Of a DNA stretch of 5,520 bases, positions 1 to 5,520 are shown piece after piece. The notes below the pieces were generated by a model that was not told the DNA's origin, did not search any database, and saw nothing but the letters and a program-made list of their open reading frames with translations. Numbering within the stretch: position 1 is the stretch's first letter; each line of letters starts with the position of its first letter. Origin of the DNA: Betaproteobacteria bacterium (GTDB taxonomy: Bacteria > Pseudomonadota > Gammaproteobacteria > Burkholderiales > SG8-39); NCBI GenBank assembly GCA_005884335.1, contig VBCJ01000068.1, positions 1-5,520 on the forward strand. The letters run 5' to 3'. The position numbers and the translations under genes were made by a program.

Positions 1-1161
1 CGGCACCGAGATCACGCCGTTGATCACCGCGCTCCAGATGAGCGCCTTGACCGGATCGATCTCGGTGAAGTTGAGCGCGACGCCGATCGTCGTCGCGGCG
101 ATGAGGATGCCGTAGAAGCCGCGCGCTTCCATCAGCCTCAAGCCCAGGCCGATCGGCCAGTGGAAAGATTCGGCGACGGCGTACGCGGCCGACCCGGCGA
201 GCACCGGCACGGCGAGCATGCCGGTCCCGACGATGCCCGCCGCGAACAGCAGAAACGCGAACTCGCCGCCGATCGGGCGCAGCGCCTGCGCCGCCTGCGC
301 TGAGGTCTGGATGTCGGTGATGCCGTGCGCGTGCAGGGTCACCGCGGTGGTGAGCATGATGAAGAACGCCACCAAGTTCGAGAACGTCATCCCGATGTAG
401 GTATCGACCTTGATGCGGCGAAGCTGCGCCGCCGCCTGCTCGGGCGCCTCGCGCAGCGGCGCTTCGCCGTCGGCCGCGCGCTGCTCCTCCACCTCCTGCG
501 AAGCCTGCCAGAAAAAAAGATACGGGCTGATGGTCGTGCCGAACACCGCCACCAAGGTCAGCAGATAATCCGCGCGCAGCGTCACGTCGGGGACCAGCGT
601 GCGCAAGCCGACCTCGAGCCACGGCACCCGCACCACGAACGCCGTCGCGACGTAGGCGAAGAGCGCGAGCGTGAGCCACTTCAGGAACGGCGCGTACCGG
701 GGAAAGGGAATGAAGACCTGCAGGCCGAGCGACACCAGCGCGAACGCGACGATGTAAAGGCGGGTCGAGCCGCCGACGAGCAGTTGCAGCGCCGCCGCCA
801 TCGCGCCGAGATCGGCGGCGATGTTGATCGTGTTGGCGATGAGCAGGAGCGAGATGACAGCGTACAGCAGAGGCCTCGGATAATGCTGCCGGATGTTGGC
901 GGCGAGGCCGTGCCCGGTCACGCGGCCGATGCGCGCGCTCACGATCTGGATGCCGATCATGAGCGGCAGCGTGAACAACACCGACCACAGCATGCCGTAG
1001 CCGAACTGCGCGCCCGCCTGGGAATAGGTCGCGATGCCGCTCGGATCGTCGTCCGCGGCGCCGGCGATGAGGCCCGGCCCCAGCTGCTTCAGCAGAGGCA
1101 GTCGCACCGCGGGCTTTCCGGCGCGGGAAGCGGCTGCGAGTTTTTCCTCTTTTGCGGTCAT
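1..1161 (-). CDS. NRAMP-family divalent metal-ion transporter, atypical metal site (3'-truncated by window edge)
   Basis: Reading the minus strand from the ATG at 1161-1159 gives 387 uninterrupted residues, and the frame is still open at base 1. Family members are usually about 400-450 aa, so only the last helices are missing. The protein is highly hydrophobic with roughly ten membrane segments visible. After a charged N-terminus (MTAKEEKLAA) comes the helix-1 signature GPGLIAGAADDDPSGIATY (residues 28-46), matching the NRAMP GPxxIA...DPGNxAT region. The helix-6 region reads GTTISPYLFFWQASQEVEE (208-226). Family knowledge: canonical NRAMPs bind Mn2+/Fe2+ with Asp and Asn of DPGN and the Met of MPH. 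Here Asp39 is kept, but Gly-Asn is Ser-Gly and the Met-Pro-His-Asn stretch is Ser-Pro-Tyr-Leu. It should be an inner-membrane cation transporter, but the substrate cannot be assumed to be Mn2+/Fe2+. No good Shine-Dalgarno precedes the ATG and there is no in-frame ATG or GTG nearby upstream, so the start is moderately sure. Confidence 0.9.
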   Translation of the reverse strand, partial: MTAKEEKLAAASRAGKPAVRLPLLKQLGPGLIAGAADDDPSGIATYSQAGAQFGYGMLWSVLFTLPLMIGIQIVSARIGRVTGHGLAANIRQHYPRPLLYAVISLLLIANTINIAADLGAMAAALQLLVGGSTRLYIVAFALVSLGLQVFIPFPRYAPFLKWLTLALFAYVATAFVVRVPWLEVGLRTLVPDVTLRADYLLTLVAVFGTTISPYLFFWQASQEVEEQRAADGEAPLREAPEQAAAQLRRIKVDTYIGMTFSNLVAFFIMLTTAVTLHAHGITDIQTSAQAAQALRPIGGEFAFLLFAAGIVGTGMLAVPVLAGSAAYAVAESFHWPIGLGLRLMEARGFYGILIAATTIGVALNFTEIDPVKALIWSAVINGVISVP

Positions 1162-1176
1162 GGCTGCTGTCCGGGA

Positions 1177-1195
1177 GCGGCGCGCCGCGCGGCGC
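1177..1195. repeat. Two overlapping GC-only palindromes upstream of the NRAMP start
   Basis: Bases 1177-1188 (GCGGCGCGCCGC) and 1182-1195 (GCGCCGCGCGGCGC) are each perfect palindromes and share seven bases. They lie 16-34 nt upstream of the transporter start codon, where its transcript leader would be. They could form a protein-binding site or a short alternative hairpin in the RNA, but no loop is present and no function is shown. GC-only palindromes arise easily by chance in such DNA, so this is recorded as structure only. Confidence 0.35.
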
Positions 1196-1261
1196 TGCGG
1201 CAGTGTACTGAGGAAACCTGACAGAAGCTTGAACGAACCGGACGATTCCAACTCCAGCAGG

Positions 1262-2089
1262 CTAGCGCAAGTCCTCCGGCAATATGTAATCGGGATAGCG
1301 TTTCCTGAACTCGGCGAGTTCACGCTCGACCTCGGTCATCTTGCCCTCGGTCCTGAGCTTGCGAATATCCTCGAGCCATTTTTCCGGCGTGCGCTCCCTG
1401 GCTTCGGAAACCGCGAGACGGTTCGCGATTGCAGCGGTGACGCCCGATCCTTGGAGCGTGGCTGCGGACTCCGAAAGCGCGCCCGCTGCCGGGGCAGCCG
1501 CGGGCGCCTGCATCGGTCGGGCCTGCTGACGAAGCTCAGGCGCGCTCTGAGCGTCGGGCACGGGAGCGGCCAAAGCAGGCTTCGCCTCCTCGCGCTTGCG
1601 CAAGACCTCCGACGCGCGCGGAACCCCAGGCACGAATGCCGGCTGCCCCGTGCCGAGGCCTCCCCTCGAAACGGTGCTCTCGGCCGGACCCCGTTCTACT
1701 GGATCGCGCTGGAGGGTTTGCGAGATAGGCGGAGCCGGCGCGATGGGCTGCAACACCAGGGGTGATGTCCCTGGCTGGTCGGCACGCTTCGGCTCCGCCG
1801 GCGGAACTTTCGCCGGCCGATCGGTTCGCCGCGCCTCGGGCGCCATCGCGTCCAGACCGGATTCCCGCTCGAAGACCATGAGCGCCAGCGTGAAGGTCAC
1901 CAGCACGGTCGCGGCGAGCGCGACCTGCGTGCCCCAGCGGCGCGCGATCCCGAACCCGGCGGGCCGCCGCCTCGCGCCGGCGACGCGTTGCGACGCCGCG
2001 AGGATATTGTCGTCGACCCGCTGCGGAGGGCGCGGCCCCTCTGCGTCGCGATAAATGCGGGAAAGCTCGTCGTCGCGCCGCTCGATCAT
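1262..2089 (-). CDS. Putative anti-sigma factor, single-pass membrane protein (275 aa)
   Basis: This gene probably encodes the membrane-bound inhibitor of the sigma factor just upstream. Its ATG (2089-2087) overlaps the sigma stop TGA as ATGA, and GGGGAAG lies 5 nt ahead of it, so translation is probably coupled. Visible layout: a charged cytoplasmic N-terminus of about 52 residues (MIERRDDELSRIYRDAEGPR...), one hydrophobic segment at about 54-73 (TQVALAATVLVTFTLALMVF), a long Pro/Ala/Gln/Arg-rich low-complexity stretch (about 85-225) predicted periplasmic, and a C-terminal helical tail (about 232-275) with WLEDIRKLRTEGK and ending YPDYILPEDLR. There is no cysteine, so this is not a zinc-binding (HxxxCxxC) anti-sigma domain. 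The short N-terminus is smaller than a classical RseA-type domain. Function is inferred from position and topology. It could instead be a sigma-associated envelope protein with another role. The stop is TAG at 1264-1262. Confidence 0.75.
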   Translation of the reverse strand: MIERRDDELSRIYRDAEGPRPPQRVDDNILAASQRVAGARRRPAGFGIARRWGTQVALAATVLVTFTLALMVFERESGLDAMAPEARRTDRPAKVPPAEPKRADQPGTSPLVLQPIAPAPPISQTLQRDPVERGPAESTVSRGGLGTGQPAFVPGVPRASEVLRKREEAKPALAAPVPDAQSAPELRQQARPMQAPAAAPAAGALSESAATLQGSGVTAAIANRLAVSEARERTPEKWLEDIRKLRTEGKMTEVERELAEFRKRYPDYILPEDLR

Positions 2090-2646
2090 GATTTCTTCCC
2101 CAAACTTGCACGCAGCTTCGCCACAGCATAGCGCAGGCGGCTCTTCGCGGTCTCGGGGCTGACCCCGGTCGCCGCGGCGATCTCCTCGATCGACATTTCG
2201 CCCTCGTGCTGCAGTAGAAAGGCCTCGCGCTGCGCATCGGGAAGCTCTCCGAGCGCGGCAAGCAGCCGCTCCACCGCACGCTTTCGGTCCAGGCGCAGGT
2301 CCGCGGCGATCTCCCCGGCGGGAAGGTCCTCGAGGACGGATTCGCTTTCCTCGTGGCTCAGGAACGACGCCCGGCCGTTCGCGCGGTAGAAATCCATCAG
2401 GCGATTGTGGGCGATGGCGTATACCCAGGAAGTGAATTTCGCCCGGACTTCATAGCGCCCGCGGGAGTTGACGACGCGCATCCAGAGGTCCTGGAACAAT
2501 TCCTCGGCTGATTCCGCACTGCCGACCTGTCGCAGCAGGAAACGGTACAAGGGGAGACGATGGCGGCGGTAGAGCGCTTCGAACGCTCCGGCATCGCCCT
2601 TGCCGTAGCGCAGCATCAGCTCCTCGTCGCTTGCTTCCCTCCTCAT
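2086..2646 (-). CDS. ECF (group 4) RNA polymerase sigma factor, RpoE-like
   Basis: This is an extracytoplasmic-function sigma factor that directs RNA polymerase to a stress or envelope regulon. From the ATG at 2646-2644 it is 186 aa, a normal length. Region 2 (about 16-88) includes GDAGAFEALYRRHRLPLYRF, AEELFQDLWMRVV and the SWVYAIAHNRLMDFYR segment that contacts the -10 element. A variable acidic linker follows (about 95-115). Region 4 (about 127-182) has LGELPDAQREAFLLQ and the helix-turn-helix MSIEEIAAATGVSPETAKSR that reads the -35 element. The frame stays open upstream to an ATG at 2736-2734, which would add 30 Pro/Arg/His-rich residues. I prefer the inner start because ECF proteins usually begin just before the DEELMLRY segment. 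Neither start has a good Shine-Dalgarno sequence. The stop overlaps the next gene, a putative membrane anti-sigma factor, giving the usual sigma/anti-sigma pair. Autoregulation is common for such pairs, but no promoter is evident here. Confidence 0.93.
   Translation of the reverse strand: MRREASDEELMLRYGKGDAGAFEALYRRHRLPLYRFLLRQVGSAESAEELFQDLWMRVVNSRGRYEVRAKFTSWVYAIAHNRLMDFYRANGRASFLSHEESESVLEDLPAGEIAADLRLDRKRAVERLLAALGELPDAQREAFLLQHEGEMSIEEIAAATGVSPETAKSRLRYAVAKLRASLGKKS
2095..2101 (-). promoter_or_regulatory. Ribosome binding site of the putative anti-sigma gene
   Basis: On the minus strand GGGGAAG stands 5 nt before the ATG at 2089-2087. It lies inside the last codons of the sigma gene (Gly-Lys-Lys-Ser). 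Together with the ATGA overlap this fixes the start of the anti-sigma gene and indicates coupled translation, which would keep the two products in proportion. Confidence 0.7.
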
Positions 2647-2785
2647 GCGGCGCAAGTGTAGCGCCTCAGCAGGCCTCCGGTGCCGCACGGGAAGCGCGCG
2701 AGGTGGGACGGGCAGGACCGAAGCGAGGTCCGACATCCTGGAGTTAACGGCGGCAGCGCAGGAACGGGGTTACGGACAGCCACGC
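2647..2785. other. Intergenic gap between nuclease and sigma genes
   Basis: These 139 bases separate the nuclease stop from the preferred sigma start and are the most likely place for a sigma promoter. I see no clear sigma70 -35/-10 pair, no recognisable ECF-type promoter, and no hairpin followed by a T-run. The only local structure is a weak 5-bp inverted repeat, GGACC (2715-2719) with GGTCC (2727-2731), separated by 7 nt and without a T-tail. Part of the gap would be coding if the sigma factor starts at 2736. Confidence 0.5.
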
Positions 2786-3727
2786 TCACTTTCCCGCACG
2801 GATGATCTCGTCGAGCTTCTGACCCTCTATGTTGGTGTTGATCTGCATCCACAGCGGAAGGTGATCGGACATCTGAAAGGTGAACGCGGACTTGTCCATT
2901 CCCGGGAACAACTCCTTCGAGCTCCCGGCGTAGAAATCGACCACGCCCGCCTGGTTCGAGAAATTCTCCGGATAGCCGGGGTAGTGCAGAATTTGATCGT
3001 AGCGCTTGTTCTGGGCCAGGTTCGTGCCGAAGGACTTGCCCTTGAGGGCGGCGGGCATCTGAAGCCCTTTCCCGGTCAAGGCCGCGAGCTGTTCGGGCGT
3101 TTCGATATTGAAGTCCCCGACTATGATGAGATCCTTGTCCTCGGAGGTCTTCTCGTTCCGCTTCAGATCGATCCATTCTGCCAGGGACTGCAGCTCCACC
3201 AAGCGCCCCGCGGGTGTCCCCCACTGCGCGTGCGCCGCCAGAAAGACGAAATCGAAACTGCCGGCGCTGAACGACGCCATGAAGGGCTCGCGCCACCAGT
3301 CGAATTTGGGCAGATACAGGTTGCCGACTTTCTCGCGCGGTGGATTGGCAGTGGCGGCGAATCCGCTGAATGCGACTGCCCTCTTGTCGTAGACGAATCC
3401 GACGCGTTCGTTGTTTCCGCCCGAATCTCTCAGCGCGTCGGAATAGATGACCCGCCAGGTCGGCCCGAGCACCTCGAGGACGCGGCCCAGATCGGTCAGG
3501 TTGTCGCGCAATTCCGCAATGCTGATGAGATCGAATTCGCCCAGGATCTCGGCGATGTAGTGAATCGCCGCCTCGCTGCGCTCCTTCTTGCCGAACTCCC
3601 GGATGTTCCATGTGGCGATGTTGAGCGTCTCGTCGAGCTTCGAAGACGGAATCTTGGCGTTCGCGATTCTCGACTGCAGGACCTTGAGACCCTTGGCGAT
3701 TTCCGGCGAAATATCTCCGTGGTTCAT
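2786..3727 (-). CDS. Endonuclease/exonuclease/phosphatase (EEP, DNase I-like) family protein
   Basis: This is a metal-dependent phosphodiesterase/nuclease-fold protein of 313 aa, complete. All the expected motifs occur in order: NIATWNIREF with Asn41; SIAELRDN with Glu72, the likely metal ligand; DWWREPF (143-149); AAHAQWG with His166; IIVGDFNIE with Asp205 and Asn207; RYDQILHY (242-249); and MSDHLPLW with Asp288 and His289. The catalytic set therefore looks intact. There is no signal peptide or membrane segment, so a cytoplasmic location is expected unless the start is wrong. The ATG at 3727-3725 is chosen because AAAGGGG lies 6 nt upstream and the recognisable protein begins there. The frame remains open far upstream only because it shadows the preceding gene. 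It begins 11 nt after the molybdenum hydroxylase stop, so the two are very likely cotranscribed. Third codon positions look somewhat less GC-rich than in the hydroxylase, a weak hint of separate origin. The substrate (DNA, RNA or a phosphoester) cannot be told. Confidence 0.92.
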   Translation of the reverse strand: MNHGDISPEIAKGLKVLQSRIANAKIPSSKLDETLNIATWNIREFGKKERSEAAIHYIAEILGEFDLISIAELRDNLTDLGRVLEVLGPTWRVIYSDALRDSGGNNERVGFVYDKRAVAFSGFAATANPPREKVGNLYLPKFDWWREPFMASFSAGSFDFVFLAAHAQWGTPAGRLVELQSLAEWIDLKRNEKTSEDKDLIIVGDFNIETPEQLAALTGKGLQMPAALKGKSFGTNLAQNKRYDQILHYPGYPENFSNQAGVVDFYAGSSKELFPGMDKSAFTFQMSDHLPLWMQINTNIEGQKLDEIIRAGK

Positions 3728-3733
3728 GATGAT

Positions 3734-3740
3734 CCCCTTT
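3734..3740 (-). promoter_or_regulatory. Ribosome binding site of the EEP nuclease gene, overlapping the upstream stop codon
   Basis: The minus strand reads TAAAGGGGATCATCATG. The stop codon TAA of the hydroxylase shares two bases with the Shine-Dalgarno stretch AAAGGGG, which sits 6 nt before the nuclease ATG. This decides the nuclease start within a very long open frame and implies that ribosomes ending the upstream gene reach the site directly. Confidence 0.75.
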
Positions 3741-5520
3741 ACGAGCGTCCTCCCGCCTTTGCGCCCCGGATCGCGCGCCAGATACGGTCGGGCGTTGCAG
3801 GCATATCGAAGCGCGCGACACCCGCCTGCCGCAGCGCATCCGCTACGGCGTTCATGAGCGCGGGGAGCGAGCCGCTCACGCCGGCTTCCCCCACGCCTTT
3901 TGCGCCGAGCGGGTTCGTGGCGGTCGGCACCGGATGCTCGCGGATCGCGAGGCCGTTCACCAGACCCGCGCGCGGCATCGGGTAGTCCATGAAGCTTCCG
4001 GTGAGGAGCTGCCCGGTGTCGGGATCGTACACCGCATGCTCGCCGAACACCTGCCCCGCCCCTTGAGTGATCCCGCCCTGCATCTGGCCTTCCACGATCT
4101 GGTGATTGATGATGTTGCCGGCGTCGTCCACCGCGGTGAAGCGCACGATTTCGGCGATTCCCGTTTCGGGCTCGATCTCGACTTCGGCGACGTGGCAGCC
4201 GTTCGGGAAGGTCACGCCGAACTTGCCCTCGGTTTTCACGTCGAGCGCATTGGGCGTGCCGGCGTACTTCTGCGCGAGCGCGAGCAGCGCAACGGCGCGG
4301 TCGGTTCCCTTGATGCGGTAAGAGCCTTCGCGGAACTCGATGTCCGCGGCAGCGGCTTCGAGTTCTTTCGACGCGAGCGCGAGGCCTTTTTCCACGACCT
4401 GCTTTGCGGCAAGCTGCATGACGCTCCCCACGCCGAGGAGCGAGCGCGAGCCGCCGGTCGCGTTGCCGACCAAGCGCACCGCGGGGTCGCCGTTCCGCAG
4501 GCGGAACTTTTCCATCGGCACGCCGAGCACCGAGGAGACGATCTGCGCGTAGCTCGTCTCGTGGCCCTGTCCGTGCGAGTGCGAGACCGCGTACATCGTG
4601 ATCGCGCCGCCCGCGTCGAAGCGCAGCTCGACCTGGTCCGACGGCGCAAAGCCCCCGCCGCTCGCCTCGATGTAAGCGGCCATGCCGCGGCCGCGCAGTC
4701 TCCCGCGCGCGGCCGAATGAGCGCGCCGCGCCGGAAATCCGCCCCAGTCGGAAGCGGCCAGCGCGTCGCCCAGCACGCCCTCGAAATCGCCGCAGTCGTA
4801 AGTGTTGCCGTTCGCCGCCTTGTAGGGAAACTTGTCCTGGGTCACGAGGTTCCTGCGCCGCAGCTCGGCGGGATCGACGCCCAGCTCGACCGCGGCCTGA
4901 TCGACGAGCCGCTCGATCATGTAGGACATCACCGGGCGGCCCGCGCCGCGGTAGGCGGCCCCGGGCGCCTTGTTCGTCACCGCGAGCTTGACGCGCGCGC
5001 ACGCGGCAGGCACCTCGTACACGCCGCTGAGGCAGGCGACCACGCCCTGCGTGTTGATGAACGGGCCGGTCGGAGCGAGATAGGCGCCGAGGTCGGCGAT
5101 ATACGAAAACCGCATCGCAAGGAATTTACCCGAGGCGTCGAGCGCGAGCTCGCTCGTGCTCACGACGTCCCGCCCCTGCTCGTCGGAAAGGAAGACTTCC
5201 GAGCGGCTTCCGGTCCACTTCACCGGGCGAGCGGTCTTCCTCGCCGCGAGAAGCACCGCGCAGTATTCCGGATACATGTTGAAGCGCACGCCGAACCCGC
5301 CGCCGACGTCCTCCGCGATGACGTCGATCTTGTCGTCGGGAACGCCCATCGTGTAGACGAGCTGCCCGCGCATGCCCGCGGTCCCCTGGGTGCAGGCGTA
5401 GAGCGCGTACTTCTGCGTCGCCGCGTCGTAGGTCCCCGAGCAGGCGCGCGGCTCCATCGGGTTGCCGACCATGCGCGGGTTGTCGAGCGCGAGTTTCACC
5501 ACGCGGTCGGCTGCGCGGAA
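3739..5520 (-). CDS. Xanthine dehydrogenase/CoxL-like (form II) molybdopterin-binding large subunit, N-terminus outside window
   Basis: The visible 593 residues are the molybdenum-cofactor part of a large subunit in the xanthine dehydrogenase/aldehyde oxidase/CO dehydrogenase superfamily, which hydroxylates its substrate at a Mo centre and passes electrons to FeS and FAD subunits. Full proteins are about 760-800 aa, so the N-terminal a/b hammerhead domain is missing. Numbered from the first visible codon, motifs are NPMEPR (20-25), DVGGGFGVRF (71-80), AYRGAGR (189-195), SHSHGQGHETSY (313-324), FPNGCHVAEVEIEPETG (438-454) and GAKGVGEAG (539-547), whose Glu545 matches the catalytic base. Family knowledge: AYRGAGR marks the form II CoxL-like group; true aerobic CO dehydrogenase has AYRCSFR, with the Cys that binds copper. 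CO oxidation is therefore unlikely, and an aldehyde or N-heterocycle substrate is more plausible. FAD and FeS subunits are not seen here and may lie beyond 5520. The frame is open at the window edge, and the GTG at 5502 is not the true start. The stop is TAA at 3741-3739. Confidence 0.95.
   Translation of the reverse strand, partial: FRAADRVVKLALDNPRMVGNPMEPRACSGTYDAATQKYALYACTQGTAGMRGQLVYTMGVPDDKIDVIAEDVGGGFGVRFNMYPEYCAVLLAARKTARPVKWTGSRSEVFLSDEQGRDVVSTSELALDASGKFLAMRFSYIADLGAYLAPTGPFINTQGVVACLSGVYEVPAACARVKLAVTNKAPGAAYRGAGRPVMSYMIERLVDQAAVELGVDPAELRRRNLVTQDKFPYKAANGNTYDCGDFEGVLGDALAASDWGGFPARRAHSAARGRLRGRGMAAYIEASGGGFAPSDQVELRFDAGGAITMYAVSHSHGQGHETSYAQIVSSVLGVPMEKFRLRNGDPAVRLVGNATGGSRSLLGVGSVMQLAAKQVVEKGLALASKELEAAAADIEFREGSYRIKGTDRAVALLALAQKYAGTPNALDVKTEGKFGVTFPNGCHVAEVEIEPETGIAEIVRFTAVDDAGNIINHQIVEGQMQGGITQGAGQVFGEHAVYDPDTGQLLTGSFMDYPMPRAGLVNGLAIREHPVPTATNPLGAKGVGEAGVSGSLPALMNAVADALRQAGVARFDMPATPDRIWRAIRGAKAGGRS

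Noticed and set aside
325..1221. Plus-strand open frame of 298 codons
   Set aside because: It is antisense to the clear NRAMP gene. Its product is rich in Arg, His, Gln and Glu with no recognisable domain, as expected from the opposite strand of a GC-rich membrane-protein gene.
1596..2054. Plus-strand frame of 152 codons opposite the anti-sigma gene
   Set aside because: It is antisense, has no domain or start signal, and follows from stop-codon scarcity in GC-rich low-complexity coding DNA.
1536..2279. Minus-strand frame of 247 codons overlapping the anti-sigma and sigma genes
   Set aside because: It is an Arg/Ala-rich shadow of two genes that have a tight ATGA overlap and recognisable features.
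2715..2731. Inverted repeat GGACC/GGTCC considered as a terminator after the nuclease gene
   Set aside because: The stem is only 5 bp and no T-run follows it on the minus strand, so it does not meet the pattern of a rho-independent terminator.
2645..3985. Plus-strand open frame of 446 codons
   Set aside because: It runs antisense across the nuclease gene and into the hydroxylase gene. No domain or ribosome binding site supports it, and the minus-strand genes carry all the family motifs.
3728..5002. Upstream extension of the nuclease frame, which would give a 738-residue fusion
   Set aside because: The extra part overlaps the hydroxylase gene in another frame and is Arg/Gly/Ala-rich without motifs. 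A good Shine-Dalgarno and the family-typical N-terminus place the start at 3727.

Overview
The window reads as ordinary chromosome from a high-GC Gram-negative bacterium, most likely a proteobacterium and possibly a betaproteobacterium. The grounds are strong G/C preference at third codon positions, an RpoE-like ECF sigma factor coupled to a single-pass anti-sigma-like membrane protein, and a CoxL-type molybdenum hydroxylase. The taxonomic call is inference. All five genes lie on the minus strand, so transcription runs from high to low coordinates.

Layout in transcription order. (1) 5520-3739: the C-terminal 593 residues of a molybdopterin-binding large subunit of the xanthine dehydrogenase/aldehyde oxidase/CO dehydrogenase superfamily; its start lies outside the window. 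It carries the AYRGAGR active-site signature of the 'form II' CoxL-like group, not the AYRCSFR loop of true CO dehydrogenase. (2) 3727-2786: a complete 313-aa endonuclease/exonuclease/phosphatase (DNase I-like fold) protein. It starts 11 nt after the hydroxylase stop, and its Shine-Dalgarno sequence overlaps that stop codon. (3) A 139-nt gap, then 2646-2086, an ECF sigma factor. (4) 2089-1262: a 275-aa membrane protein that overlaps the sigma gene by ATGA and is probably its anti-sigma factor. (5) A 97-nt gap, then 1161-1, an NRAMP-family metal-ion transporter whose C-terminus runs off the window. It lacks the usual metal-coordinating residues of helices 1 and 6.

The sequence supports two tight couplings: hydroxylase-nuclease and sigma-anti-sigma. 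The other gaps (139 and 97 nt) could hold promoters, but I see no convincing one, and no rho-independent terminator. No RNA genes, CRISPR arrays, insertion sequences or attachment sites were seen. No gene-free stretch exceeds 300 bases. I did not find a clearly new multi-gene system. The points most worth checking are the altered metal site of the NRAMP protein, the nuclease attached to a molybdenum-hydroxylase operon, and the cysteine-free anti-sigma candidate with a long Pro/Ala-rich linker and a conserved-looking C-terminal tail.
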